Positions 1-5,900 are shown, counted from the first letter of the stretch. The stretch is 6,711 nucleotides of DNA from Pedosphaera sp. (GCA_028293265.1 JAQGPB010000312.1:1-6711); one strand, 5' to 3'. The notes: generated by a model not told the origin, from the sequence alone. Numbers and translations: made by a program.

Positions 1-137
1 ATCGCTCGCGCGTTTTCCAACGCTTTCTCCAAGCGAATTTGCGGGGACGCGTTCTGGCCGCGAGCTGCGGCGGAAAGGCCGCATAGGATCGCGAGAATAA
101 GAAAGATTGGCGAAGCTCCCAGCCCCGGAATTTTCAT
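1..137 (-). CDS. Secreted protein, N-terminal part only (runs off left edge)
   Basis: On the minus strand an ATG at 137-135 opens a frame with no stop through base 1, giving 45 residues. The N-terminus is a classic Sec signal peptide: MKIPGLGAS, a hydrophobic core PIFLILAILCGLSAAA, then ARG-QN as a plausible signal peptidase I site (small residues at -3 and -1). No proper lipobox is seen, although one Cys lies in the core. The mature part begins QNASPQIRLEKALENARA, which looks helical. A Shine-Dalgarno-like AGGGA lies 8 nt upstream of the ATG. The start is 16 bp beyond the stop of a same-strand ORF, so the two may be cotranscribed. The function cannot be assigned because the rest is outside the window. 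Confidence 0.6.
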   Translation of the reverse strand, partial: MKIPGLGASPIFLILAILCGLSAAARGQNASPQIRLEKALENARA

Positions 138-153
138 TGGCGCATTCCCTACG

Positions 154-510
154 TTAGCCGTCCTCCAACTCATGTGTTTGCAACAATGCGTCTATGAGCA
201 TGACCATGTCAACATTGAATACGTAAAGGGGCGAACCTTTTCTCCATGGGGTCAGGCCTGTCATTCCCACCAAAAGAAAAGGAGGCAATCTCAAAGTGTT
301 CAGAGAGAGACCATTGACGTGTTCTGCATTTTTTAATTCTGACCCTCCGCTAAAAACAGCTCGACACCACCCCTGGTTCCTGAAATACTTGATTTGCTTG
401 AAAGGAGCACGACAGAGGACACCCTCCGGCGTCCACGAAAACTGGCCATTCGTCAGCCGGAAACGATTTACCATGTTGCCACCGCCCTGCCCATCCGCTC
501 CTTTCCACAT
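154..510 (-). CDS. Hypothetical protein of about 118 residues
   Basis: I do not recognise a family. The frame is open from a GTG at 570 to a TAA at 156-154. I chose the ATG at 510-508 because AAAGG sits 8 nt upstream, and because the 20 extra residues from 570 would come from a 10-bp repeat array. An ATG at 474 is another possible start. The product is mixed in composition, with no signal peptide, clear membrane span or recognised motif; it is rich in aromatics (residues such as NGQFSWTPEG near the N-terminus, RNQGWCRAVF mid-protein) and ends in acidic HELEDG. Third codon positions are much less GC-rich than in pyrD or hisS, which suggests either a transferred gene or a non-coding frame. Its position 16 bp before a same-strand secreted-protein start supports it being real. 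Confidence 0.4.
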   Translation of the reverse strand: MWKGADGQGGGNMVNRFRLTNGQFSWTPEGVLCRAPFKQIKYFRNQGWCRAVFSGGSELKNAEHVNGLSLNTLRLPPFLLVGMTGLTPWRKGSPLYVFNVDMVMLIDALLQTHELEDG

Positions 511-512
511 CC

Positions 513-568
513 GTAACACCTTTCCCACCGACTTTTTAACACCCTGTAACGCCTTGTAACACTTAATC
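513..568. repeat. Imperfect 10-bp repeat array (GTAACRCCTT type)
   Basis: Read on the plus strand, GTAACACCTT at 513, TTAACACCCT at 537, GTAACGCCTT at 546 and GTAACACTTA at 556 are variants of one unit. The last three are spaced 9-10 bp apart, about one helical turn. A matching element in the opposite orientation, AAAGGTGTTAC, occurs at 868-878 and pairs exactly with GTAACACCTTT at 513-523. The array lies just upstream of the minus-strand hypothetical ORF, so it could be regulatory or a remnant of a repeat element. Confidence 0.5.
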
Positions 569-599
569 ACACTTAAATTGCAATTTCCGATGTGTTACA
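555..599. promoter_or_regulatory. Inverted repeat and palindrome between divergent regions
   Basis: TGTAACAC (555-562) and its exact complement GTGTTACA (592-599) form an inverted pair. Between them lies a perfect 12-bp palindrome, AAATTGCAATTT (575-586). The AT-rich palindrome stands out against GC-rich surroundings and is at the upstream side of the minus-strand ORF. It could be an operator or protein-binding site. No convincing -10/-35 pair was found with it, so a regulatory role is inference. Confidence 0.3.
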
Positions 600-751
600 G
601 AACCCAACCAGCCGCCATCCCGTGGGACCGCCCCCGCCCCGGGCTCCCCTCTTCGTTCCCTTTGTTTCCTTCTGTGAAACTCCCCGCAACCTGTCCGCTC
701 TGGGTCGCCTTGTCCCGCCCAGTACCGCCTCGTGCCGTTTCCCCTCCCCAA

Positions 752-779
752 TTCGGTGTTCGATGTTCGGTGTTCGATG
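752..779. repeat. 7-bp tandem repeat TTCGRTG x4
   Basis: The 14-bp unit TTCGGTGTTCGATG occurs twice in direct succession, which is four heptamers TTCGGTG/TTCGATG. In translation the minus strand reads NIEHRTSNTE. Peptides of the form IEHRTSNIE recur as spurious ORFs from intergenic repeats in many environmental bacterial genomes (recalled, not searched). I interpret it as a dispersed intergenic repeat, not a coding sequence. Confidence 0.65.
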
Positions 780-867
780 TTTCCCAATCCACGACCTCCG
801 AAACTCAGAACCCGAGACCAGCTTCCCAACCTACAACACGTGCCCTTGCCACCCCGCCAACCTGTTA

Positions 868-878
868 AAAGGTGTTAC
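868..878 (+). repeat. AAAGGTGTTAC element, inverted copy of 513-523
   Basis: AAAGGTGTTAC at 868-878 is the exact reverse complement of GTAACACCTTT at 513-523. The two 11-bp copies bracket a 344-bp gene-free stretch. They could be terminal inverted repeats of a small non-autonomous element, or simply two members of one dispersed repeat family in opposite orientation. Confidence 0.4.
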
Positions 879-882
879 CTGA

Positions 883-912
883 CCGGGATAATCCGGGATA
901 ATCCGGGATAAA
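883..912. repeat. 10-bp tandem repeat CCGGGATAAT x3
   Basis: Three consecutive copies of CCGGGATAAT run from 883, the last differing only in its final base (CCGGGATAAA). The period equals about one helical turn, so each copy shows the same face of the DNA. The array ends about 125 bp before the chosen pyrD start and adjoins an A/T-rich segment, so it may be a set of protein-binding sites upstream of pyrD. It may equally be a neutral tandem repeat. Confidence 0.6.
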
Positions 913-1035
913 ATTAAAAATTTTTTTGTGATAACAGCCCCGCCCCCGCTGAAAATGCCGCGCGATGCCTTGGAATCAGCCATCACCCCAGACAATTCTC
1001 GCCTTCCACCTGTCCCCTCCGCTAACTTCTCCGCC

Positions 1036-2163
1036 ATGAGTTGGTGCTATCGAAACTTGCTCCGCCCCGCGCTCTTTGCGCAGGACTCGGAGAATATCCA
1101 CAACCGGACGTTGCGCGGACTGGCCTTCGCCAGCCGGCACCAACTCATCTGCAAAACCCTCGCCACGCTTTACCGCCCCGCCGACCTGCCAGTAACGGCC
1201 TTCGGCCTGAGATTTCCGAACCCCGTGGGCTTGGCCGCTGGGATGGACAAGCAGGCCGCCGCTGTCCCCATCTGGTCCTCCTTGGGTTTTGGATTCAGCG
1301 AACTGGGCGGCGTGACCTGGCTGCCGCAACCCGGCAATCCCGCGCCCCGCATGTTCCGCGCCATGCCCGACCATGCGCTCATCAACCGCATGGGCTTCAA
1401 CAACCCCGGCGCACCGGCCATGGCTGCGCGCCTCGCCGAATGGCACAGGCGTGGTCGCTTGCCGCATCATCCCGTCGGCATCAATCTTGGCAAATCCAAA
1501 CTCACCCCCTTGAACGAAGCCGCGCAAGATTACGAGCAATCATTGCGCGCACTCTGGCCCTTCGCCGATTTTTTTGTGGTCAATGTCAGTTCGCCCAACA
1601 CCCCCGGGCTCCGCAATCTCCAGGACCGCGCCGCACTGGATGAAATTCTCGCCGCGCTCCAGCAAACAAATTCCGCGCTGGCCCAATTATTCACTCCCAG
1701 CCCGGGTGTGCTAAAACCCATTCTGGTAAAAGTCGCGCCAGACCTCTCGTTCGAAGCCTTGGACGAAATTCTTGAACTGGTCGCGCCACGCCAAATCGCC
1801 GGCATCGTCGCCACCAACACCACCATTGCGCGCCCGGCGACATCGGCCCCGGATTTGCAGCGCATCTATGCTGAAGCCGGCGGTTTGAGCGGCCAACCCC
1901 TTGCCGCCCGCAGCACCGAGGTGATTCGTCACATTTACCGGCAAACCCGCGGAAAACTCCCCATCATCGGCGTCGGTGGCATCTTCAGCGCCGCCGATGC
2001 CTGGGAGAAAATCACCGCCGGCGCGTGCCTGCTTCAGATATATACCGGCCTGGTGTACGAAGGCCCCGGCGTGGCGCGAAGCATTGTGAATGGATTACGG
2101 GGTCAATTGCAGAAAATGGGGGCAAAAGACATTTCCCAGGCTGTTGGCACCGGGGCGGCTTGA
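1036..2163 (+). CDS. pyrD: Dihydroorotate dehydrogenase (quinone), class 2
   Basis: This enzyme oxidises dihydroorotate to orotate in pyrimidine synthesis and passes electrons to membrane quinone, peripheral to the inner membrane. The 375-residue product carries the class 2 signature in order: an N-terminal helical quinone-channel extension (about 1-45), GLAAGMDK (65-72), NRMGFNN (117-123), GINLGKS (148-154), VNVSSPNTPGL with the catalytic-base Ser at 186, VKVAPDLS (231-238), ATNTT (259-263), GGLSG (282-286), GVGGI (312-316) and LLQIYTGL (332-339), which build the FMN site. The frame is open from GTG at 928, but the ATG at 1036 is chosen because SWCYRNLLRPALFAQDSENIHN then aligns with the start of known class 2 enzymes. 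No Shine-Dalgarno site is visible. Length is slightly above the usual 335-360, with a short tail after the barrel. It stands alone, not in a pyrimidine operon. Confidence 0.96.
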   Translation: MSWCYRNLLRPALFAQDSENIHNRTLRGLAFASRHQLICKTLATLYRPADLPVTAFGLRFPNPVGLAAGMDKQAAAVPIWSSLGFGFSELGGVTWLPQPGNPAPRMFRAMPDHALINRMGFNNPGAPAMAARLAEWHRRGRLPHHPVGINLGKSKLTPLNEAAQDYEQSLRALWPFADFFVVNVSSPNTPGLRNLQDRAALDEILAALQQTNSALAQLFTPSPGVLKPILVKVAPDLSFEALDEILELVAPRQIAGIVATNTTIARPATSAPDLQRIYAEAGGLSGQPLAARSTEVIRHIYRQTRGKLPIIGVGGIFSAADAWEKITAGACLLQIYTGLVYEGPGVARSIVNGLRGQLQKMGAKDISQAVGTGAA

Positions 2164-2208
2164 TTTGCCACCAAGAACGGCACGGCTAAGTTTCTGCATA
2201 TTATGTAC

Positions 2209-2237
2209 TTGACCGCATGGGGCCATGGCCCTATACC
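2209..2237 (+). promoter_or_regulatory. Sigma70-type promoter candidate with a 12-bp palindrome in its spacer
   Basis: TTGACC (2209-2214) and TATACC (2232-2237) are separated by exactly 17 bp, giving a good -35/-10 pair in the 120-bp gap between pyrD and the HU gene. The spacer contains the perfect palindrome GGGCCATGGCCC (2220-2231), abutting the -10 box. Transcription would start near 2244, about 40 bp before the HU start codon. The palindrome could be an operator. The boxes are seen directly; their activity is inference. Confidence 0.5.
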
Positions 2238-2283
2238 GGGGCGCGGAAACTATTGGTTAAACGCTCGAACGACCTGAATCCAC

Positions 2284-2616
2284 ATGACTATGACTAAGCG
2301 TGACTTGGTAATCCGTATCAGCAACGAGACGGGCCTGGTGCAGCAACAGGTCCTCGATGTCGTGCAAAAAACCTTGGATTACATCGCCGAAGCGGTTTCC
2401 AAGGGTGAAAAGGTGGAACTGCGCAACTTCGGCGTGTTTGAAGTCAAGGTCCGCAAGGCCCGCATCGGCCGCAATCCCAACGCCCCGGCGACGGATGTCC
2501 CCATTCCGCAGCGCGCGGTCGTCAAGTTCAAACCCGGCAAGGAGATGCGCGCCGAAGTCCTCAAGCTGACCCCTGAACAGCAAGCCAAGCAGAACAGCGC
2601 CAATCCGCCCGCTTGA
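2284..2616 (+). CDS. HU/IHF-family nucleoid DNA-binding protein
   Basis: This small basic dimeric protein bends DNA and compacts the nucleoid. The 110-residue product has the family layout: two N-terminal dimerisation helices (MTKRDLVIRI... through about residue 40), then VELRNFGVFEVKVRKAR (44-60), the DNA-contacting beta arm with GRNPNAP (62-68, including the intercalating-type Pro65), and the closing VVKFKPGKEMR (79-89). A tail of about 20 residues (TPEQQAKQNSANPPA) extends beyond the usual 90-95 residue core and is polar and disordered-looking. The start is ATG at 2284; a second in-frame ATG two codons later would give MTKRDLV and is equally possible. HU and IHF subunits cannot be told apart from sequence alone, so no symbol is given. 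A promoter candidate sits directly upstream. Confidence 0.95.
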   Translation: MTMTKRDLVIRISNETGLVQQQVLDVVQKTLDYIAEAVSKGEKVELRNFGVFEVKVRKARIGRNPNAPATDVPIPQRAVVKFKPGKEMRAEVLKLTPEQQAKQNSANPPA

Positions 2617-2633
2617 GCGACCGGCCCTTTGCA

Positions 2634-2667
2634 GCGCCCGCCTGCGATGGGGGTGCCTTCGTTTTTT
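2634..2667 (+). terminator. Weak candidate Rho-independent terminator after the HU gene
   Basis: GCGCCC (2634-2639) can pair with GGGTGC (2651-2656), one pair being G-U, around an 11-nt loop. A run of six T (2662-2667) follows after five bases. The stem is short and the T run not immediate, so this is tentative. It sits between the HU stop and hisS, where a transcript end would make sense. Confidence 0.25.
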
Positions 2668-2729
2668 CCGGCGGCCAAAATTGATGGTTGCCACTCCCGC
2701 CCGTTTCACGTTTAGCTTCTGTTGTTGAT

Positions 2730-4016
2730 ATGGATCGTTTACCAGGCTTTCGAGATTTTTACCCTGAACCGCTCCCGCACCCGGATCTCTGGAGCGCGGA
2801 TGCGCGGCAATATATTTTTGAAAAATGGCGCGGTGTCGCCCGCCGCTATGGCTTTCGTGAATACGACGGGCCGCCGCTCGAACCGCTGGATCTCTTCACC
2901 ACCAAAAGCGGCGATGAAATTGTCGCGCAACTCTACAATTTCACTGACAAAGGCCAGCGCGAAATAGCACTGCGGCCCGAGATGACGCCGACGCTTGCCC
3001 GCATGGTCGCGGCGCATGAGCGCAATTACAAGAAGCCGATCAAGTGGTTCGCCATCCCGCAGCTCTTTCGTTACGAGCGCCAGCAAAAGGGCCGGTTGCG
3101 CGAGCACTTCCAGTTCAACGCGGATATTTTTGGCGAAAGCGATTTCGCGGCGGATGCCGAACTGATCGCCCTGTTGATTGACACGCTGCGCTCGTTTGGG
3201 CTGACCGCAAAGGATTTTGTCATCCGCCTCAGCAGCCGCAACGCCTGGCAGGACTTTTTCAACCAGCGCTGTTCTGATGCCTCGAAAGCCTACGAGTTCT
3301 ACCAAATCATAGACAAACTGGAACGGGAACAGCCCGATGCAAGCCGGGAAAAACTGGCGAAGCTCGGCTTTTCCTTCGATGAAATTTCCGCGTTCATCCA
3401 GACCGGCAAACCGACCGCCGAGTTGGAAGCCATCCTGAGCAATCTCGCCGCGCGCGGACTGAGCGAATTCGTCAAGGTGGATTACCAGGTCATCCGCGGC
3501 CTGGCTTATTATACCGGCGTGGTGTTTGAAGCGTTTGATGTGCAGGGTGAGTTCCGCGCCATCGCCGGCGGCGGACGCTACGACAATCTCGTCAAACTCA
3601 TCAGCGGCGGCAAAGTCAATCTTCCTGCGCTCGGCTTTGGCCTGGGGGACGTCGTCCTGCTCGAACTGCTGAAAGCGCGCGGTCTGTTGCCAAAATTTGA
3701 TGGTGGTCTGGATGCATTTGTTTTGATCGAGGACGAAACACTTCGCCCACAATCGTTGAAACTTATCAGCGACCTGCGCTCCGCCGGTTACGCCGTGGAA
3801 TATTCGCTGACACCGGCGAAACCCGACAAGCAGTTCAAGCGCGCGCAGGAATTGGGCGCAGCGAATACGGTGAAAGTGGACCGCGCTCCAAACGGAGAAC
3901 TGCAACTGAAGATAAAGCATTTGCCAACCCGCGAGGAAAAGGTTTTTAGCATGGAGGGCGCCACACAGCTTGCCGCGAGCAAGCAGTTGCTTCGCGAAGC
4001 GAATGAGGAGAAATAA
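2730..4016 (+). CDS. hisS: Histidyl-tRNA synthetase, organellar/variant motif 3 type
   Basis: It charges tRNA-His with histidine in the cytoplasm. The 428-residue class II synthetase has an N-terminal MDRLPGFRDFYPE, ALRPEMTPTLAR (about 80-91), motif 2 FRYERQQKGRLREHFQ (113-128), the histidine-binding loop RGLAYYTGVVFE (256-267, where most bacterial enzymes have RGLDYY), GGGRYDNL (280-287), and a C-terminal anticodon-binding domain from about 328. Motif 3 reads GFGLGDVVLLELL (302-314). The usual GLERL arginine is absent and replaced by GDVVL, as I recall for plant chloroplast/mitochondrial HisRS (GFGFGDAVIVELL). The frame extends upstream to TTG at 2688, but ATG at 2730 gives the family N-terminus. 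No Shine-Dalgarno site is evident. It leads a tight cluster with a small membrane protein 26 bp downstream. I infer a true HisRS, not the HisZ regulatory paralogue, because motif 2 and the histidine loop are intact. Confidence 0.95.
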   Translation: MDRLPGFRDFYPEPLPHPDLWSADARQYIFEKWRGVARRYGFREYDGPPLEPLDLFTTKSGDEIVAQLYNFTDKGQREIALRPEMTPTLARMVAAHERNYKKPIKWFAIPQLFRYERQQKGRLREHFQFNADIFGESDFAADAELIALLIDTLRSFGLTAKDFVIRLSSRNAWQDFFNQRCSDASKAYEFYQIIDKLEREQPDASREKLAKLGFSFDEISAFIQTGKPTAELEAILSNLAARGLSEFVKVDYQVIRGLAYYTGVVFEAFDVQGEFRAIAGGGRYDNLVKLISGGKVNLPALGFGLGDVVLLELLKARGLLPKFDGGLDAFVLIEDETLRPQSLKLISDLRSAGYAVEYSLTPAKPDKQFKRAQELGAANTVKVDRAPNGELQLKIKHLPTREEKVFSMEGATQLAASKQLLREANEEK

Positions 4017-4042
4017 TTTTCCCAAACATTGTCGCCAAGCCA

Positions 4043-4234
4043 ATGACGAATATCATCACCAACGCCGACGGAAGCGTGACCATAACATGGGCTCAACCCC
4101 AACCTCAGTCCTTTGGCTTTGATGCAAATTCGATTCCGGCCGGTGCGGTATTGCTGGTGAGTGGTGTGGTATTGCTCGTCATTCTGGTGCTTGTGCTTTG
4201 GATGATCTTTGAAGGCAGGAAGCGTGAGAACTGA
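4043..4234 (+). CDS. Small single-span membrane protein, 63 residues
   Basis: No family is recognised. The product has a polar N-terminal half (MTNIITNADGSVTITWAQPQPQSFGFDANS), one strongly hydrophobic segment at about residues 33-56 (AGAVLLVSGVVLLVILVLVL), and a short basic cytoplasmic tail, EGRKREN. The positive-inside rule predicts an N-out, C-in orientation without a cleaved signal. It begins 26 bp after hisS and ends 17 bp before the methyltransferase start, so it probably shares their transcript. The ATG at 4043 has no strong Shine-Dalgarno site. Short length is the main reason for doubt, but a clean membrane segment in a tight same-strand gap argues that it is expressed. Confidence 0.6.
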   Translation: MTNIITNADGSVTITWAQPQPQSFGFDANSIPAGAVLLVSGVVLLVILVLVLWMIFEGRKREN

Positions 4235-4251
4235 CACCAGCGGATGAACAA

Positions 4252-5016
4252 ATGAATGATTCAACGCAACGGTTTTCCAGCCGCGTCGAAAATTATGTCA
4301 AATATCGGCCCGGCTACCCCGCCGCCGTCGTTGATTTTCTGAAGTCCGAATGCCAGCTTGTTCCGGCTCACACCATCGCGGACGTTGGTTCCGGCACCGG
4401 CAAGCTGACTGAGTTGTTTCTACAGAATGGCAACCGGGTCATTGGCATCGAGCCCAACAAGGAAATGCGCGAAGCCGCGGAACGGCTGCTCAGCGCATAT
4501 CCACGTTTCCAAAGCATCGCCGCCACCGCCGAGGCCACCACTCTTCCCGACCACAGCGTGGACATGATCACCGCAGGCCAGGCGTTTCATTGGTTCGATC
4601 GTCAGAAGGCGCGGCAGGAATTTCTTCACATTCTCAAGCCCGCTGGCTGGGTGGTCCTGATATGGAATGACCGCAAAACCGATGCCTCACTCTTTCTCGC
4701 AGCCTACGAAGAATTTTTGCAAACTTACGGGACCGATTATCTCGCTGTAAATCACAAGAACGTGGACGCGGAGATGATTGGATCTTTTTTTGGCGCGGGC
4801 GGGTTTAAGCGAGCGACTTTTCCGAATGAACAAATCTTCGATCTCGGGGGCTTGCAAGGCCGTCTGCTCTCCTCATCCTATGCGCCGGAAGCCGGCCATC
4901 CCAAGCATGTCCCGATGCTGGAGGCCCTGGGCGCGATCTTCCATCAGCACGCCGTAAACGGAAAAGTCCGGCTCGAATGTGACACTGTAATTTATTACGG
5001 GCGATTGTCTGCTTAA
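4252..5016 (+). CDS. Class I SAM-dependent methyltransferase (Methyltransf_11 type)
   Basis: It transfers a methyl group from S-adenosylmethionine to an unknown small-molecule substrate, probably in the cytoplasm. The 254-residue product opens with FSSRVENYVKYRPGYP, typical of a subgroup also containing fungal Crg1/Tmt1-like enzymes. Motif I is ADVGSGTG (43-50), motif II is VIGIEPN (63-69) with Glu67 as the probable ribose-binding acid, then TLPDHSVDMITAGQAFHWF (97-115) and LKPAGWVVLIW (128-138). The C-terminal third (about 145-254) is the variable substrate-binding part. The length is normal. The start ATG follows the small membrane protein by 17 bp without a strong ribosome-binding site. 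The substrate cannot be deduced; the neighbours give no pathway hint. Confidence 0.9.
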   Translation: MNDSTQRFSSRVENYVKYRPGYPAAVVDFLKSECQLVPAHTIADVGSGTGKLTELFLQNGNRVIGIEPNKEMREAAERLLSAYPRFQSIAATAEATTLPDHSVDMITAGQAFHWFDRQKARQEFLHILKPAGWVVLIWNDRKTDASLFLAAYEEFLQTYGTDYLAVNHKNVDAEMIGSFFGAGGFKRATFPNEQIFDLGGLQGRLLSSSYAPEAGHPKHVPMLEALGAIFHQHAVNGKVRLECDTVIYYGRLSA

Positions 5017-5040
5017 GGCACAACCCAATTCTGGTCACTC

Positions 5041-5070
5041 TTGCCCAACTGGCGACCCCCTTGGTATTAT
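5041..5070 (+). promoter_or_regulatory. Possible promoter for the membrane protein gene
   Basis: TTGCCC (5041-5046) and TATTAT (5065-5070) are 18 bp apart, 30 bp before the ATG at 5100. The -10 match is good and the -35 moderate. The position, just after the methyltransferase stop, would allow independent transcription of the downstream gene. Confidence 0.35.
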
Positions 5071-5099
5071 TTGATTGGATTGATTGCGTTACGCCGCCC

Positions 5100-5606
5100 A
5101 TGAACCATTACTGGCCCACGTTTGTCGAGTTGCTTGCTACTCCGTTCCATCAGATCGCGTCGGTTTGGGGGATCGTGCCGCTCTACTTCGCTCTGTTGCT
5201 GAATGAGACAACGTCAGGCAAGGCGAATTTTCGAACGGCGATCCAGACCGGCTTCAGTTTTCTGTGGGCGGCGGCGCAGTGGATTTATCCCTGCTTCCGA
5301 CCGCACGGCACCCACGGACCCAGCGTTGAATGGGACGCCATGCTGCCGGTCAATCTCGCCGTCACCGGCATTGTGCTCGTGTTTGGGGCGATGGCCCTGT
5401 TCAGCGGCGTCCGGCGGCGATACCCAAAATATTGCTCCTTTCTGGGCTACACGCGCTTCGCCAACTACTTCATGATCACGATTTACCCGATGCAGGCGCA
5501 TTACCTCGCCTGGACGTGGGAACGGCTGGCAACGATTGCAATGTTCGCAGTGCCGGTATGGCTGGTGCTCCATTTCGGCCTCATGCCGGTTCGGAAGTGG
5601 AAATGA
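5100..5606 (+). CDS. Four-span integral membrane protein, hypothetical
   Basis: I do not recognise a named family. From ATG at 5100 the product is 168 residues; a TTG at 5061 would add 13 residues but overlaps the likely promoter, so the ATG is preferred. Hydrophobic segments are at about 20-36 (IASVWGIVPLYFALLL), 48-64 (around FSFLWAAAQWIYPCF), 82-102 (LPVNLAVTGIVLVFGAMALF) and 141-161 (LATIAMFAVPVWLVLHFGL), with a shorter hydrophobic stretch at 120-135. The loop GVRRRYPKY (103-111) and the end PVRKWK are basic, which places them in the cytoplasm. No catalytic motif is visible. It lies 83 bp after the methyltransferase on the same strand and may be separately transcribed. Confidence 0.75.
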   Translation: MNHYWPTFVELLATPFHQIASVWGIVPLYFALLLNETTSGKANFRTAIQTGFSFLWAAAQWIYPCFRPHGTHGPSVEWDAMLPVNLAVTGIVLVFGAMALFSGVRRRYPKYCSFLGYTRFANYFMITIYPMQAHYLAWTWERLATIAMFAVPVWLVLHFGLMPVRKWK

Positions 5607-5714
5607 ACCGTGACGAAGCATGAAATTATGACATAAGCAGGTGTGCAAAATAAATGAGACAAAGAGTCAGTGGAAAGTCCGCCCCTCCCCATAAACCGTC
5701 CTAAATTCCGCCAG

Positions 5715-5739
5715 GTCTTGGACTGCCGCAGTCCAAGAC
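5715..5739. repeat. Perfect 12+1+12 bp palindrome (REP-like or stem-loop)
   Basis: GTCTTGGACTGC and GCAGTCCAAGAC are exact reverse complements separated by one base. In RNA this gives a stem of about 11 bp with a tiny loop. No T run follows, so it is not a standard terminator. The core GGACTGC/GCAGTCC resembles palindromes I associate with intergenic repeats in Verrucomicrobia-like genomes. It is most likely a REP-type element. Confidence 0.75.
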
Positions 5740-5814
5740 GCTGTCGCGCCTCAAACCGCACCATTCGGTTCAGGGGTTCAATGCGCAAAATTTCCTTTGG
5801 GGAATTCTCACCCC

Positions 5815-5827
5815 GGCGCTCTCCCCC
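5815..5827 (+). repeat. 13-bp direct repeat, left copy
   Basis: GGCGCTCTCCCCC is identical to 6537-6549 in the same orientation. The two copies flank the whole DUF559 and 46-bp repeat unit. The sequence is C-rich and may simply be part of the same repeat family. Confidence 0.4.
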
Positions 5828-5900
5828 ATAAGCGCGAACTTGTCATGCTGAGGACGCCACGAACCCCCCTGCAATCAAGTCTGCCCCGGGCGCTCCGATC

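Larger units (their letters stand above)
571..1035. other. Gene-free repeat-rich region upstream of pyrD
   Basis: No convincing gene is seen in these 465 bases. The short open frames on both strands are low-complexity, Pro- or Gly/Arg-rich translations of repeats. The stretch contains a pyrimidine-rich tract around 640-675 (translating as FPLFPSV-type peptides), a 7-bp tandem repeat at 752-779, an AAAGGTGTTAC element at 868-878, a 10-bp tandem array at 883-912, and an A/T-rich segment with a T7 run at 911-927. The pyrD promoter should lie near the A/T-rich end, but no clear consensus boxes can be picked. Confidence 0.6.

Noticed and set aside
563..882. Overlapping plus and minus ORFs of 65-96 codons upstream of pyrD
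   Set aside because: Their peptides (FPLFPSV, NIEHRTSNTE types) are translations of dispersed repeats, with no ribosome-binding site or domain.
883..912. CRISPR-like array
   Set aside because: The 10-bp units are directly adjacent, with no spacers, and are far too short for CRISPR repeats; no cas genes are present.
928..1035. GTG at 928 as pyrD start
   Set aside because: It would add 36 residues that are Pro-rich and have no counterpart in class 2 enzymes; the ATG at 1036 matches the family N-terminus.
976..1865. Antisense and alternate-frame ORFs over pyrD (up to 200 codons)
   Set aside because: They overlap an unambiguous pyrD gene with all FMN-site motifs; their translations are low-complexity Arg/Gly/Ala-rich shadows.
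2739..4043. 434-codon open frame on the minus strand opposite hisS
   Set aside because: It lies entirely across a clear hisS gene. Long antisense frames are expected opposite GC-rich genes, and its translation shows no domain.
5017..5060. Terminator after the methyltransferase
   Set aside because: Only GGTC/GACC four-base arms could be found, with no T run.
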